Shown: one piece after another, positions 33,050 to 47,110 of the stretch
Numbering within the stretch: position 1 is the first letter of the stretch
Layout: every line of letters starts with the position of its first letter
Assembly: GCA_030789695.1 (NCBI GenBank)
Contig: CM061139.1
Location: 105,126,837 to 105,190,836 of the forward strand
Length of the DNA: 64,000 bases
Direction: 5' to 3'
From: Scilla litardierei
Taxonomy: Eukaryota; Streptophyta; Magnoliopsida; Asparagales; Asparagaceae
Position numbers and translations under genes: made by a program
The notes under the pieces: model-generated
Seen by the model: the letters and a program-made list of their open reading frames with translations, nothing else
What the model was told of the DNA's origin: nothing
Database searches by the model: none

Positions 33050-33660
33050 ACATCACTCGAACCGAACCGTCAGAATCCGAACGGCCCGAGCGATGTGGGC
33101 AATTGATACGACCCTCCCAGGATGGGCCATGACCGAACAGCCCAAGCCCGTGTTGCGATCCTACGGGCCTGGGGAGAACAAGGCCCCCACTAAGACTCAA
33201 AGTCGAGCCGGCTTCGGACAGAGGCGGACGCAACCGCTGACCCACGCCAGCAAGAGTTAACCTCTCCCCTTAAAACATGCCCCATTAATCACCATTAAGG
33301 AGCCTCATTACACCCACTATCATGACCTATGAAGGCGCCATCAAGGTGGCGGATCATGGGGGCAAAATATGGGGATGTCGAGGAGACGTGGCCGGGGAAG
33401 ACTCCTATAAAGCGACTCGAGGTACAACGTAGAAAATGACCACTTTCTAAATACCCAAAACCCAGAGGTATTCTTCTTGAACGACATTATCTTCCACCTC
33501 ACAATTCTCCTCCATAGCTCGGCCCGAGGACTTGCGTATCAGCCTCCTCGTGAGCCATACCGATCCCACCGAGCATCCTTCAGATCCGTTCTGACTTAGG
33601 CATCGGATGTGACTCGGTCAGAACCAAGGTCCGACCCCCCTGACGAGCTTTCTTGTCTGT
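33050..33660 (+). repeat. Tat-type 3' LTR (boundaries approximate)
   Basis: It has a TATA-like CTATAAAG at 33405-33412. Downstream, TCTTCCAC and the TAGGCATCGGATG...GGTCAGAACCAAGGTCCGACCCCCC region parallels the Tat LTR at 48746-49497 (TAAGTATCGGATG...CAACCCCCC). Start and end could not be fixed; 33661-33940 may be U5. Confidence 0.55.
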
Positions 33661-33940
33661 TCAGGTTAAAGAGATCCAGCTGTGCTGAGGCTACCCTTTG
33701 GTGCCCAATCAACCCAGAGCCGAACGCACTCGCCCCCCTGAGCCTGTTCATCTCTACCCCTACGGAGGACGTCGCACTACCGAGGACTCCCTTCGGCACG
33801 CTGATGCTCGGATCTGCATGCTCTTCGCCAGGCCGAACGAGCTGCATCCTGCTCCTGGAGGCAATACGTGTCCTGCGTGATTGCGTTGACCTCCAGCCCT
33901 CCAGTCAACTAACTTGTGGTGAGAAAACACCCTGAAACAA

Positions 33941-34444
33941 TTACAGTGTGCATACTTTTTTGTTTCTGTACCTTTTATGATGTAAAATATATCAAAGATA
34001 TCTCTCTTAAGTCACATGATACTTATTATTCTTATTTATAATAGTAATTTCATTCTTATCATCGGATGACACATTAGTACATCATTACATTACTTATATA
34101 CTTAACCCAAGTCTGAAAAATTGCAATCCTGCAACTAGTTTGGGTTGTATCGAATGCCATCATAAAATTTCTGCACATATTAATATATTGTTTAAAATTT
34201 TGGATAAACTAGCTTTTGCTATAAATATATTACTGTACCACATGCACATATGCTTTCGTGTATTATGACAAACGATGGCTAAATTTTCCAAAACTATCAA
34301 ATATTTTGGTTTTTTCTGCTAAAACATCTTAAACTTTAAAAATAAAGTTAACTATCAAAAAATTTTCGATTATGAACCTTTTATGGTAGCTTTTATGAAT
34401 TTTTTAAAAGTACATTGTAGTTAAATTAAATAGTTTTAATAGTA
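33941..34444. other. AT-rich DNA, nothing recognised
   Basis: Low-GC sequence between the Tat fragment and the old Tekay LTR. No frame, repeat or RNA gene is supported. It may be the pre-insertion DNA for the element to its right. Confidence 0.6.
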
Positions 34445-35274
34445 CGTAAGGCCCCGCTTCCCAAAAGACACCGGAAGTGAGAACGTTACAATGTCCGCAT
34501 GAACTGGAGCGGTGAGGCTCGAGTTCAGTGAGCGTCTGTGATAGAAACACAGGGCAGGTCCTTTGCATGCATTTCAGAATAATAAGAATTATTCATAATT
34601 TAAAGCCACATCCAGATTTAAAAATGTCCATACACGAAATCAAACGTCAAGCCACAGCTGGGCCAAAGTAACGACAATGAGAAACATACACTAAACAACA
34701 ACTGAAATTAAACTAAAGGAAACAACAACGAGATAGTCCTCTAGTCCTTCGCAGGGAGAGACTCGACGTCAACGACGAACTCCTAGCTCTCTAAGTCAGG
34801 TGTCTCGTAAGGATCCTCCTGGTACTCAGGCTTGGGATCTGACATACATCCAAAAACATGAATGTATATCAGCAAGGGTCTGCAATAAGATGTCAGAAAA
34901 CCCAAGGCAAGATATACAAAATGATATTGAATTTAAGAGGCATTAATAAATTAAACGAGATATCAACAACAAGTTTAAACATGACGATTATAAAATGAAA
35001 TAAAGTAAAATACTCATATCATGCAATTCTAAGCAATTTAAGAAGTAAAGTAAAGTTTTTCTTTGATTCATTAGCATGCTAATTTTACTGAGACAACAAT
35101 TTCAAGTTCCATGTCAATATTTCATATCTATCATATGGTTCTCGCCTTTAGGTCGTGACGAGTGGGTCGTTCTTCTTACAGGGGTTTACCGTGATTGACG
35201 CTACCCCACCGCAGGCGGGTGGTGCTCTTGAAGAGAGGACCTCTTCATACGCCTAGTGGCCGCTCAACCCTAAC
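34445..35274 (-). repeat. 3' LTR of old Tekay relative, left part
   Basis: It begins (plus strand) with GGCCCCGCTTCCCAAAAGAC, also seen inverted at 48428-48401. It is cut at 35274 by the nested element, with CTAAC (35270-35274) duplicated at 41665-41669. Confidence 0.75.
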
Positions 35275-38200
35275 TGTAACGACCCGTTCTCCAGGATACC
35301 CGGGAAGTGCAAATCCGTCCCAAGTATTCCTACATCAACGAGTGTTACGTAGAACGAGAGAAAGGAAGAGAGCAAAAAGAACACTGCAGTTCACCACACA
35401 CGTGCTGGGAAGTTCAAGTAAAACTCCATCACAGATATAACACTGAGAAATAAACAAAAGTACTATATCTCATTTATTTAATACATTGATACATTCTTTT
35501 ACATACACCATCTGTTCAAGGGGTACAAAAGAGGGAAGCTACACTGAGACAACGATAATCTTATACAACTCCAAGTCCAGTTCCAACTTATACAATACCA
35601 CATTTCCATCATCACAACTCTAGTTACAAAGGTCTACCCGAAAAGGAAATACCAAAAGTACAAGTCTCTCTTCATACCCCTCCCCACCCAATCCTACAAC
35701 CGATCACCAACTCCAAGGCTCCAGCTGCGATTGCCAACCTGAAAAGTCAACAGGGATACGTCAACGCGTGACCCAGTAGAAACTCCTAACACTCTAGTAG
35801 GACCCAGTTTTAGAACTAGTCTACCTATCTAGGGAGGGTGATCTAACAAGTAATGGTCTTAGGGCATAAAAGTAATCACAACACGATGTGTAAGTATCAA
35901 GGAAGAACTTGTGAACATGCATAAGTAACCATGTTATAACATGCAAATGCTGGAGGTTAGTAGGAGAACATATTAACATGCAAGTAATGGACATTTATAA
36001 TAACAATGGAATGGATCAGCATGAGTTAACAACATTAATTTAGCAGAGAAACAAGTAAGCATGTGATAACAATATATATAATTGAAAGACAATTACTTTA
36101 AGTTATTGATTCCCATGTTCGGAAACCCGTGTAAAATGTAGGACGCTAAGGAGTCGGACTTCACCTAAGGTGGGTGAAAAATGGTACCACAACCAGCAAC
36201 ACGGGCACCGGAAGGGCCTCTCGCAACTCTGTACCCGACTGGCAAGGTACATGAGTGAGACTCATCTCGGTTTTTCTTGGGACAAACGGAGAAAACCATC
36301 ATTTTCCGACATGGTGCGACACGAGCACACCATCGGCCTCTCTAGCCCTCCCAAACTCCCCTTCTGGGGGCAATACGTCGGGCGAGATATGCTACTACTG
36401 TCCGCTCCTTAACACCTAAAATTTACATGTATTCCCCACAAACCCACATCTGGAGTCTCACCCATTTTATAAATGGATCGAGCACTCCTGATGTCATTTC
36501 TCTGCCTCACTCTCAGTTTCATTCTTTATTCATTTCAGCGGTCTCAATGCCGCATTCATATCTTTTCATTTCTTTCAAAATTTCACCGATGTCGTGATTC
36601 AACAACGACCATCGCCTTTCCATTCAACACAACGAACATTAAAATGCTCAATTACATCGTGACATTAATAGTAATCAACATATGAAACTTAACACACAAT
36701 CATGGCAACTAACATTGATTTTTACCACTATGAGCTTAACTACGGCATGGAGTAAAGTAACATAAACTCATCTTACACAATGTAGCATGCTCCTAAAATT
36801 ATAGCAACCCACATAATCAGGGGATATGAATAAAAACTAGCTCAAGATGTGACATAATGATATGAACATGATTTTTGCTAATATATACATAAGCATGAAC
36901 ACAATTAAGCATGGAAGAGGACATTGATTTAAAATAGCTTGACATGTGTCATACTGAGAAGAGCATAATTCTTCGTACATATAACTAACATATGGCAAGC
37001 TACTAACATTTTCCATGCTAACACATTTGCATACTATCATCTGGAAAATTACGAACATAGGATAACACATGGTAAATCTTGGAGCTTACTCATAAAACAC
37101 AAACATGGAATCTGCCTAAAACTGCTACAGCAGAAAGATTAGCACTTTTAGCCTATCTACAGTCAGAATTAGTCCCTGGTCCCTACACAAAAGTAGTAGA
37201 TCTATGGGTTCTACACAAGCACACCAAATTTCAGAGAAATTTTTCAAGTATATGAATTATGGTGATTTTTCTCATAACAGGCACAATTTCAGTCTGTAGA
37301 ATCAAAAACTGAGGCATTTTCAAGTCCAAATTACTACTAATTAAAAACAGAATTAGAATTTCAGAAAATTACTTGGGAAAATTACAAGTTGAAGATATTG
37401 AAGCCAGCTATCCAACGGTACTAAGATTACTATTTCATTAAGTGTGCAGGGATTTCTGCTCATTTGACTGAAAGGTGTCTAGACTGTCTATAAACAGACC
37501 AGTTTCAGAAACTGAATTTTTACCCTATTTTCAGTTTGAATTTGCAAAACTTGTAAACATGAAAGTTATTAAGGACTTCAATATAAACAACATATAATTT
37601 TTTCAGGCATTTCCATATAGCCAATTAGGTGCAGCAAGCTACCAAATTCTCAGCCAGTTCTGAGCAAATTTCAGCATGTTGTTCATCTAGCTAATTACAT
37701 GTTTAACATCTAATTTACAGAATTAGAGCTAACCTAATTAAGACCCTAGTTCCAAAATTAAGTCCTACTAAAGGATTATAAATTTCTACCTTAAAAGTCC
37801 TCCAAAAATTTTCTCTTACCCTTCTTAATCCTTGATGAACTTGAGCTCCTAGTCTCCTTCAATCCTTAGCTTGGCCTCCAAAAGTTGGATTTTTAGAGAG
37901 CTATTGGGGAGAATTTTGGTGTTAGAATGATGAGGAAAAGTGGGGATTCTTGGTGGTGGAGTGGGTGGTGCTTGGGGTGCAAGAGGTGGTGCAAATGGAG
38001 GAAAAGGGGGAGGGTAGAATTTTGGCCTGGTTGTATGGGGAAGAGGGTGAGAGAGAATGAGAGATTTTCTTTGATTTCTGGTTTTCTTTTTTGATTTTTT
38101 TGATTTTCCCCCAAAATCCTCTCATCCACACACTTGTTCAAAGCTTAATACACTTGTTAGCTAAGTGTTCATGCATGATGACACCAAGCTAATGCGGTGT

Positions 38201-38445
38201 CATGGTTATAGATTTTTAGGAATTTGTATTTGTAAAAAATAAAAATACATATTGAAATACCATATTCAAGTATTTCATCCTAATACTCTTATTTACTAAT
38301 ATCAATGATGAGTTTAAAATCTTTTAAAAATAATTCCTACACCAAAATATTTAAAGAAAAATACGAGGTTACTCCCAAAATTATACGTACGTATTTACAT
38401 CAAAATACGTATAAATACGCGTACATATGGAAATGGGGTATTACA
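35275..38445 (-). repeat. 3' LTR (full length) of non-autonomous element
   Basis: 3,171 bases. Its outer 700 bases and inner 190 bases match the right LTR closely; the middle part has no partner in the right LTR. No credible gene inside. Confidence 0.85.
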
Positions 38446-38462
38446 TTCTACCCACCTTAAAA
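38446..38462 (-). promoter_or_regulatory. Polypurine tract of non-autonomous element
   Basis: Minus-strand TTTTTAAGGTGGGTAGA directly before the LTR. The old Tekay relative has TTGAGGTGGGTAGAA at the equivalent place (43600-43585). Confidence 0.7.
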
Positions 38463-39510
38463 ACAAAGTCCGCCCTCGGACTTTCTATGCTAAGGGTCTG
38501 ACCAGAGTTTGAATAGTCTAAGGGTCTCCCTACCTACGAAAAGCAAACAACGCTATATGTATATACTACTTACTCATGTATACATGCACTATACTATATA
38601 TCATATACATATATGTACACATTCCTATCCAAGAATACATGTATACACAAAGACAAATCATCACAACTCATACATAGCATTATACATTCCACGTTCATTC
38701 ATATACATACATGTATGCATATATATATCTCTATGGACATGAGAACATTCACATATATATACAGACTAACATGTATCCACATGCTAGTACACCTATACAT
38801 ATGGACACATGTATCATTGTTGTACATGGGAATAAGTAGAAGCGTATAGATACACCTACGACATCAATATACACGCCAATATTTATACACTTATACATGT
38901 GTACTCACATAAAGATTCACACAAGTATATGATCAAAGACATATGCCATTACATGGATACATATAGATATATCTAAATACATACACCTCTATAGGTAATC
39001 ACACACTCCTTGTATGTATGTATGTATATATATATATATATATCTACATACATACATGTTCACACGATATTTAAACATACCATTCTCATAAGTCACAGAG
39101 TTAGCATTCTTATACATACATACCTATGGATATACCTAGATACATCAAGGTATAGATATAATATACAACCAAGTATACATCCATCTATAGATACACATAC
39201 TATTATATCACAGCCGATACACATGCAACCTTGCTAACATATATAAGTAAGTAGGTAAATCCAAATATTAATGCACTTATGGTAAATAATCATAAACCAA
39301 TAATGATACACATTGATATGATGCACCACATATCAAGTAGGTAACCATACGCAAATATATCACTTGAGCACATACATATAAACACTTACAATTATATAGA
39401 CAAATATATATAATAGTTTGCACACAAGGATGTACACAGTATATATCACTATAGTAAATAGTCCCGTCAGCATGTATGTATAGTATATCAACCTTCTAGT
39501 ACACACTCAC

Positions 39511-39542
<32 letters not shown>

Positions 39543-40733
39543 AGAATACATACATATGTATTCATATCCAATATTCACTCACATAAATCTATATTTAACC
39601 ACCTAAACACTGCACAAATATACTTACATACAAGCAGTCAACGTAACACATATTCAATGCAGTATATATATACATACGACACTATATAAATATATACTAT
39701 AGTACAGGATTATATTAATTCAGTATATGTATATATATACACACGCACACTTGTATACACAATACATATACACATATAAATCTTATTCATATGCTACACT
39801 CACATATTATCACATGATATATAAGTACACAAATATTGCATAACTTGGCATACCTACTTATGTATATTTATACACACCATTTAGTAAGCCAAAATATTTC
39901 ACACACTACTTATAGTACACATCCCATTGTAGTTATATTCATACATACGTATCTCACTATGTCAATTTACACAACCACATTTATAGTATGCATACACATA
40001 CAAGTATACTTATGTATAATGTTATACACTTTTATACATTCAAATATACTTCCACTTACACTTACCAACAAACATCCATGTACCATCACATATAACATAA
40101 ATTTATTTGCACACTAATATATATTCACACAGATACTCCGTGTATATATACACTCATCCATTAGACACCTATATACAAGTATATCTTCTAACATCACTTT
40201 AATGCATCATACTTTAATATTCATACTTACAGCTCTATATACATCCATTTATTCATACATATGCACCCCCCAAATATAATCAAAGTATAGATTACCATAT
40301 AGATAATAGATAATACTCTATTGCACAGATAATATGTCTTATACATAATTTCACTCATCAAATATTACATTCACCTCAATCCATACAAACAACATTACTA
40401 TACACACACCCATACTATGAATTGCAAGAATACACATAAGTAGTCATACACGTATCTATAGTGTATCTTATTTACAGATATAGCTATAGACACATATCTA
40501 TAGAAATACATGCGAATACACTACAATACTTTTATATCCATGCAAACACATACCCACCCCATACATATATGTATATATACAAACAACTACCCATGCTTAA
40601 CCTCAGAGAGCTCTGTACATTGGGTTTCCTAATACCAGGGTTTTACCCTAAGGCTGATCACCTACCCACCTTAGGATACATCTACCCCTATGGAGCATTA
40701 CCCGTACTATCCTTACGCACGCCGCAGTGCGGA
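38463..40733 (-). repeat. Simple-sequence-like interior, (TATACA)-rich
   Basis: About 2.2 kb composed largely of short alternations of TAT, ACA and CAT (for example 38570-38900, 39010-39060, a CA run at 39516-39541). All open frames here are low complexity and not credible. The last 150 bases before the PBS are ordinary sequence, and their counterpart in the plus-strand relative is at 50196-50290. Confidence 0.8.
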
Positions 40734-40751
40734 GACCTGCATGGACCACCC
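40734..40751 (-). promoter_or_regulatory. PBS of non-autonomous element (tRNA-Ile type, diverged)
   Basis: Minus strand TGGGTGGTCCATGCAGGTC differs slightly from the Tekay site TGGTGGCCCATGCAGGTC. It lies next to the LTR start at 40754. Confidence 0.6.
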
Positions 40752-40753
40752 AA

Positions 40754-41664
40754 TGTAACGACCTGTTCTCCAGGATACCCGGAAAGTACGAATCTGTCTC
40801 AAGTATTCCTAGATCAACGAGTGTTACGTAGAAAGAGAGAAAGGAAGAGAGCAAAAAGAACACTGCAGGTCACCACGCACGTACTGGGAAGTACAAGTAA
40901 AACTCCATCACAGATATAACACTGACAAATAAACAAAATACTATATCTCATTTATTTAATACATTGATACATTCTTTTACATACACCATATGTTCAAGGG
41001 GTACAAAAGAGGGAAGCTACACTGTGACAACGATAATCTTATACAACTCCAAGTCCAGTTCCAACTTATACAATACCAACATTTTCATCCTCACAACTCT
41101 AGGTACAAAGGTCTACCCGAAAAGGAAACACCAAAAGTAAAAGTCTCTCATCATACTCCTCCCCACCCAATCCTACAACCAATCACCAACTCCAAGGCTC
41201 CAGCCGCTATCTCCAACCTGAAAAGTCAACGGGGACACGTCAATGCGTGACTCAGTAGGAACTCCTAACACTCTAGTAGGACCCAGTTTTAGAACTGGTC
41301 TACCTATCTAGGGAGGGTGGTCTAACAAGTAATGGTCTTAGGGCATAAAAGTAATCACAACACGATGTGTAAGTATCAAGGAAGAACTTGTGAACATGCA
41401 TAAGTAACCTTGTTATAACAAGCAAATGCTAGAGGTAAGTAGGAGAACATATTAACATGCAAGTATTTCATCCTAATACCATATTCAAGTATTTCATCCT
41501 AATACTCTTATTTACTAATATCAATGATGAGTTTAAAATCTTTTAAAAATTATTCCTACACCAAAATAATTAAAGAAAAATACGAGGTTACTCCCAAAAT
41601 TATACGTACGCATTTACGCCAAACTATGTATAAATACGCGTACATATGGAAACGAGGTATTACA
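40754..41664 (-). repeat. 5' LTR (internally deleted) of non-autonomous element
   Basis: Matches 35275 to about 35985, then jumps to sequence equivalent to about 38255-38445. It ends GGTATTACA, followed by CTAAC (41665-41669). The join has short AAGTA/TTTCATCC repeats. Confidence 0.85.
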
Positions 41665-41669
41665 CTAAC

Positions 41670-43584
41670 CCTACCCCAGATTTATGCTGGAACACGAGCC
41701 AGCCTAGTCGACTCACACGACATCACTAAGTCACGATTTCACCTTCGAGGCGCACGATTCCACGATGTCACACATTTGTTAAATATTCTAAGACATGCAG
41801 CAATTTAATAATATCATCATTTATTTTTATACAATATTTCCAATGATTACGAGAGTGTTAAACAACATTTATAATAATTTAACAAAAGGGTTGAACATAT
41901 GGATTTAACAAACATGTCACGGAAACTAACTTTCTTTGCCATTGTCCAAACTAAGGTATATCAAGTTATATATCGTTGGGTCACATTTTCAGTCCTGGAC
42001 GTCATGGAAGTAATTTCATGCGTCATTTCACGTGTAGATTTTGAGTTATCCAACTTTACATACAGAAGACTAAACAAGCATCTAACTTCAAAAATTCACT
42101 ATAAATTGTATACTTGCCTGATTTCAGCGATTTTGGTGTCGTTGGGTTCGTCTTGACGGGTACTATGTTATGGTACGTCCGGTTCTCTGTTTCGGTTAAA
42201 TACAGAGTTATAATTTGCTAGCTTTAATAAACCCAATCCAATAACATGGTTAAAACCCCAATACCCATTAAAAGCCCAATAAGCTAATTATATCCCAACC
42301 CAACAATTTAGAACCCAATAGGCACATACCCAATAAGAATATTATTCAATACCCAATAGCAATAATACCACAAACCCATTAACTTAAAAACTAATAGGTC
42401 ATACACCCAATACCCAATAACATCATACTCATGTTATAATAACCAAACCCAATAGCATGGTACCCAAACCCAATAAGCTAAAATTAAACCCAATTAGAGT
42501 TCACCTCTTTCTTCTTCTTATCTAACTCCTCTCTATCTGTCTTCTCCTTCTTTCATCTTCTTGTTTCTTTTTTTTCTTTTTTGTTGCAGCTGGGAACTTC
42601 ACGCAAGGGGGGGGGGGGGAGAACTCACGCATGCACGCGGGAAAGGGCGGCCGGTGGCAGCTCTCAGCGTCGGCAGGGGATGTACGGCGCTGCAGGCGGT
42701 GTTTCTCGACCGCCTGGTGGGGCGGCAGGGCGGCACGGCGGTGCTGGAGGCGCGCGGCTGCAGCAGTTCGACTGGTGGCACGCGCAGCGATCCTTAGGCG
42801 AGGGGGATCACGAGAAGGAGGAGGATTTGATCTGAAGTTGGTTGATTTCTGAAATTGAATGAATCTGAAGTTGTTTTCTGATCTACGTTTCTTTTTTATT
42901 TCAATTTTAGTTTGTGTTTGATTTGGTGAATTGGTTTGGGAATTTGATTTTAGGAGGATGATGGTTTCAGATTCAATTTGGATTTGGGGCTGATTTGATC
43001 TGGTTTTGGGGAAATTGGTGGAGGATTTGGGTTATGTTGATTTGGAAAAGGATGAACAGATTTTGAGAAATGATTAGGGATGATTTGTTTTGCAGAAGAG
43101 TTTTGCAGGAGAGAAGACGACGGTAATCCTTAAGAAGATTGACAGGGGATAGGGTTTAATTAGATTAGGTTTTGATTAAGACGGGAATTAATGTAAATAT
43201 TGACTAATCTTTTTAGGGGGAGGAACCTGGTTTAAGCAACGTGTTACTCTCTCTTTCATTTTAAAAAATTTTAAACGTGAATGATAAGTAGAGTTAAGAT
43301 AGGAGGTTAAAGTAATTAAGTAAATCTAAAAGTAATTAGTAAAATAAATAAGTAATTAGTAAAAGTTAAAAGTGCTTAGCAATTTATAATTAGTAAGATA
43401 ATTAAATTAAAGTAATTTGTTAAACTTAATAGTTAATTAATTATGATACGGTAAAAACGAAAAACAGAGATGCGCTCGCGTCGATGCGTAGCAAAGAACG
43501 TACGGATGAAAAATTATTCGGACGACTGAAATAAAATACCGACAGGCACGATCTTAAACACGCCTAAAAATACAAGTCATTACA
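41670..43584 (-). repeat. 3' LTR of old Tekay relative, right part
   Basis: Continuation of the LTR from 35274. It includes a GC-rich patch with a 12-G run (about 42606-42620) and a CCCAATA-rich stretch (42230-42490). It ends TCATTACA next to the PPT. Open frames here are not credible. Confidence 0.75.
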
Positions 43585-44531
43585 TTCTACCCACCTCAAG
43601 AAAAATTCCGCCCTCGGAATTCTTATCAACTAAGGAGCAGGAAACAAATATGGATAACGCTCTCGTATTTCATCATCCCGCTCCCAGTGGACTATCCTGG
43701 CGAGTCGTGACGTCACATCACTCTGACTAGATCAACAGTCCTGTTCGTAAAGACTTTCTGGCATCGATCTAGGATCTCCACTGGTTGCTGCTCATACATC
43801 AGATTTGGTCGAACTGTAATCTCAGAGTAGTTCACAGCATGAGAAGGGTCGCTGATATAATGACAGAGCTGGGACATGTGAAAGACGTCATAAACTCCCT
43901 CTAAGGACGGTGGCAATGCCAAGCGATAAGCTACTTCTCCAACTCGCTCTAGCACATCGAAGGGTCCAATATATCTTTGACTAAGCTTGCATCACCTTCC
44001 AAATCGGATCAATCCTCGATTCGGGGAGATCTTCAGGAACACATGATCTCCCGGCTGAAACTACAGAGGACGTCGTTTAGCATCCGCCCAATGCTTGTAA
44101 TGGTCCTGGGCGATCCGAAGCTTGTCTTTGATATCTCGCACAACATCAACTGCTTCCACTATCATCTCTAGCCCCAAAAGCTCTCTATCACTGATGTCAT
44201 CCCAACTCAGTGGCGATCGAAATTTCCTCCCGTAGAGAGCAGCAAATGGCGCCATGCCAATCCTCGCCTGATAGCTGTTGTTGTAGAAAAACTCCACCAG
44301 GTACAGATGATCCTCCCATGAGCCTTTGAGATCCAGCATGCAGGCTCTTAGCATATCCTCCAAGATCTGTATGGTACGTTCTGACTATCCATCTGTCTGC
44401 GGATGATACACAGTACTGAATTTCACACTGGTACCCAGATTTGTCTGTAGACTTTTCCAGAACTGAGACGTGAACCTTGTATCACGATCTGATACAATGC
44501 TTACAGGGACTCCATGCAAGCGCACGATCTC

Positions 44532-44600
44532 CTACACGACATAATTCACATCACGACTAGTACTAGAAGAAAATTATAAAGGTATGCGTTAGGTCATTAC
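44532..44600 (-). other. Putative intron 2 in old Tekay relative
   Basis: 69 nt, GAG|GTAATGACC to GTCGTGTAG|GAG on the minus strand, at the same codon as in the young copy. The 3' parts of both introns share GTGATGTGA. Confidence 0.65.
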
Positions 44601-47023
44601 CTCAATATACTTCCTTGAAAATATCTCTGTGGATTGTCCAACTCCGAATGCTATAAAGTGCGCAGACTTGGTCAATCGATCAATGATGACCCAGATTGCG
44701 TCGTTCTGCTTGGTGCTCCGAGGTAAGCCAATCACGAAGTCCATCGTGATGTGCTGCCACTTCCACTCTGGAATCGGTAGAGGTTGTAGTAGTCCAGCAG
44801 TACGATGATGTTCAGCCTTCACTTGCTGACACACGAGGCACTTGGCAATGCTCTGTGCCCCACTTCTCTTCATCCCATGCCACCAGAAATTCTGACGAAG
44901 ATCCTTGTATATTTTAGTACCTCCAAGATGAATAGAATAAGGCTAGTTGTGAGCCTCATTCATCAACTCTTCTCTGATATCTCCTACAGGTACGTAGATC
45001 CTACTACCATATCTCAATGATCCATCCTTGTGAATCAGAAAATCTGTCCGGAGTCCTGCTTCAACCTGCTCCCTGAACTTCTTCAACTTAGCATCTCCAG
45101 CTTGAGCAGTATTGATCCGATCTACAATCGTCGATTGAATCTGCATGTTCATCAACGACGATGTGACTCCCGGTAGGATAGCTTCAACATCCATCCTTCA
45201 CAGATCCTGCTGCAATCTCCACTGAGCTGTGAGAATCATCACTTCGGACAGTCAACTCAAGGCATCCGGTATGACATTCACCTTCCCTGGATGATACTGG
45301 AGGTCGATGTTGTAGTCAGCCATCAATTCCAACCATCTGTGTTGTCTCATATTCAGCTCCTTCTGAGTGAATATATATTTCAAACTTTTATGATCGGTGA
45401 AAATTTTCACCTTCTCACTCAGTAAGACATGTCGCCAGATCTTCAGTGCAAAGATGACAGCGGCTAGCTCCAAATCATGGGTCGGATAGTTCTTCTCATG
45501 GATCTTCAACTGTCGCGAAGCATATGCAACCACATGGTTGTGCTGGTACAGAACGCATCCAAGTCCCTTTCCCGATGCGTCACAGAAAATCTCGAAGCCT
45601 CCGCTTCTGTCCGGAATAGCTAAGACTAGTGCAGTAGTCAGTCTCTCCTTAAAAGTAGAAAAGGCCTGCACACAAGAATCTGACCAACTGAACTTAACAT
45701 CCTTCCTCCTCAATCTCGTCATCGGCTCAGCTATTCTCGAGAAATCCTTGATACATCTGCGGTAGTATCCAGCCAATCCAAGGAAACTCCTGATGTCCGA
45801 TGCCGATCGAGGTGTAGGCCATTCACTGACTGCTCTGACCTTTTCTGGATCCACTGAGATGCCAGCTCCCGATACTACATGCCCAAGAAATGCAACTCTG
45901 TCTAGCCAGAATTCAACTTGTTGTACTTGGCATACAGTATATGGTGATGGAGCGTCTCTAATACCATCTTCAAGTGCTCTGTATGCTCCTCCTCGCTCCT
46001 TGAGTACACCAGGATGTCATCTATGAAGATCAACACGAACTTGTTAAGGAAGTCATAAAAGATAAGGTTCATGAGATTCATGAACACAGTAGGACAGTTG
46101 GTCACACTGAACGTGATGACAACGAACTCATAATGCACGTACTTAGTCCGAAAAGCTGTCTTTGGCACATCTTCCTTCTTGACTCTGACTTGATGGTACC
46201 CGCTCCGGAGGTCCAACTTCGAAAATACTCTCGATCCACCAAGCTGATCGAAGATATCATTAATATGGGGCAGCGGATACTTGTTCTTCACTGTGATCTG
46301 ATTTAGCTCCCGATAATCAATGCACATCCTTCTCGACCCATCCTTCTTCTTCACTAGCAAGACGGGTGCACCCCAGGGAGATACACTGGGATGAATGAAA
46401 CCCTTCTGTAGTAGTTCATCCAACTGTTTCCTCAGCTCTTCTAACTCTACAGGGGCCATACGGTAAGACGCCTTCGAAATTAGTTCAGCCCCTGGCATAA
46501 GATCAATGCTGAACTCCAATGCTCGGTCGGGCGGCAATCTAGAAATGTCTTCCGGGAAGACGTCTTCAAAATATCTCACTACTACAGGCTTCTCTGGTTC
46601 AGCTATCATAGATGCAATAGTCAATCTGTACGGCTGGGCTCAGAACTTGACAGGTCCAAGCGAATGTCCTCCGCTGACAAACTCGAACACTGGGTGGTCA
46701 GGAATTTCGAATACCACTTTCTTCCGGTGACAATCGATCCGGCATAAAAAGCTCCTAAACAGTCAATCCGAGAATAGCATCGAAGTTGGGTAGGTCGTGG
46801 ACAATGAAATCAGCATATAGTTTGTGTCCACTAACCACCAACGGGCATGGTCTACATCCCAGTGCAACCTTCACTACACCATTCCCAGTTGTAATATTCC
46901 AACACTTGGGAAGCATGTAGGTGGGTATCGAGTGTTCGCCTATGAACTTCCGAGATATGATGCACATGGAAGCTCCAGAATTGAACAGGGTCAAGGCTGG
47001 GTGAGATGAAATTAAGATGACAC

Positions 47024-47110
47024 CTAAGGGTAACATGCATTCTAGATTAAACATGGATCTAACTAATCAAACATAAATGCATAAATAAGGAAGACTAGTC
47101 TAGATGTTAC
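47024..47110 (-). other. Putative intron 1 in old Tekay relative
   Basis: 87 nt, ACAT|GTAACATC to CCCTTAG|GTGTC on the minus strand, in the same phase and place (gag/protease junction) as the 113-nt intron of the young copy. Confidence 0.65.

Larger units (their letters stand above)
31616..33940 (+). mobile_element. 3' fragment of a Tat-type Ty3/gypsy element
   Basis: It contains an antisense ORF (32014-32736) and a plus-strand LTR (about 33050-33660), the layout of Tat/Grande-like elements, which carry an antisense extra ORF between pol and the 3' LTR. No gag or pol is present. Both ends are uncertain, and DNA at 31616-32013 is likely the decayed remainder of the antisense ORF and its surroundings. 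Confidence 0.65.
35275..41664 (-). mobile_element. Non-autonomous LTR element with simple-sequence interior
   Basis: LTRs begin TGTAACGACC and end GGTATTACA on the plus strand. Perfect CTAAC duplications flank it. The left LTR (35275-38445) is 3,171 bases. The right LTR (40754-41664) is 911 bases because about 2.27 kb is deleted near 41460. The interior (38446-40753) has a PPT and PBS at the ends but no coding sequence. PBS on the right and PPT on the left set the minus orientation. Any mobilisation would need proteins from a relative, probably Tekay-type, since LTR ends and PBS resemble that group. Confidence 0.85.

Noticed and set aside
38463..40733. Several open frames of 75-93 codons in the TA/CA-rich interior
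   Set aside because: They are translations of simple sequence (His/Ile/Tyr/Thr runs) with no conservation signal.
42561..42852. GC-rich overlapping open frames in the old Tekay LTR
   Set aside because: Caused by local GC richness inside LTR sequence; no domain and several frames open on both strands at once.
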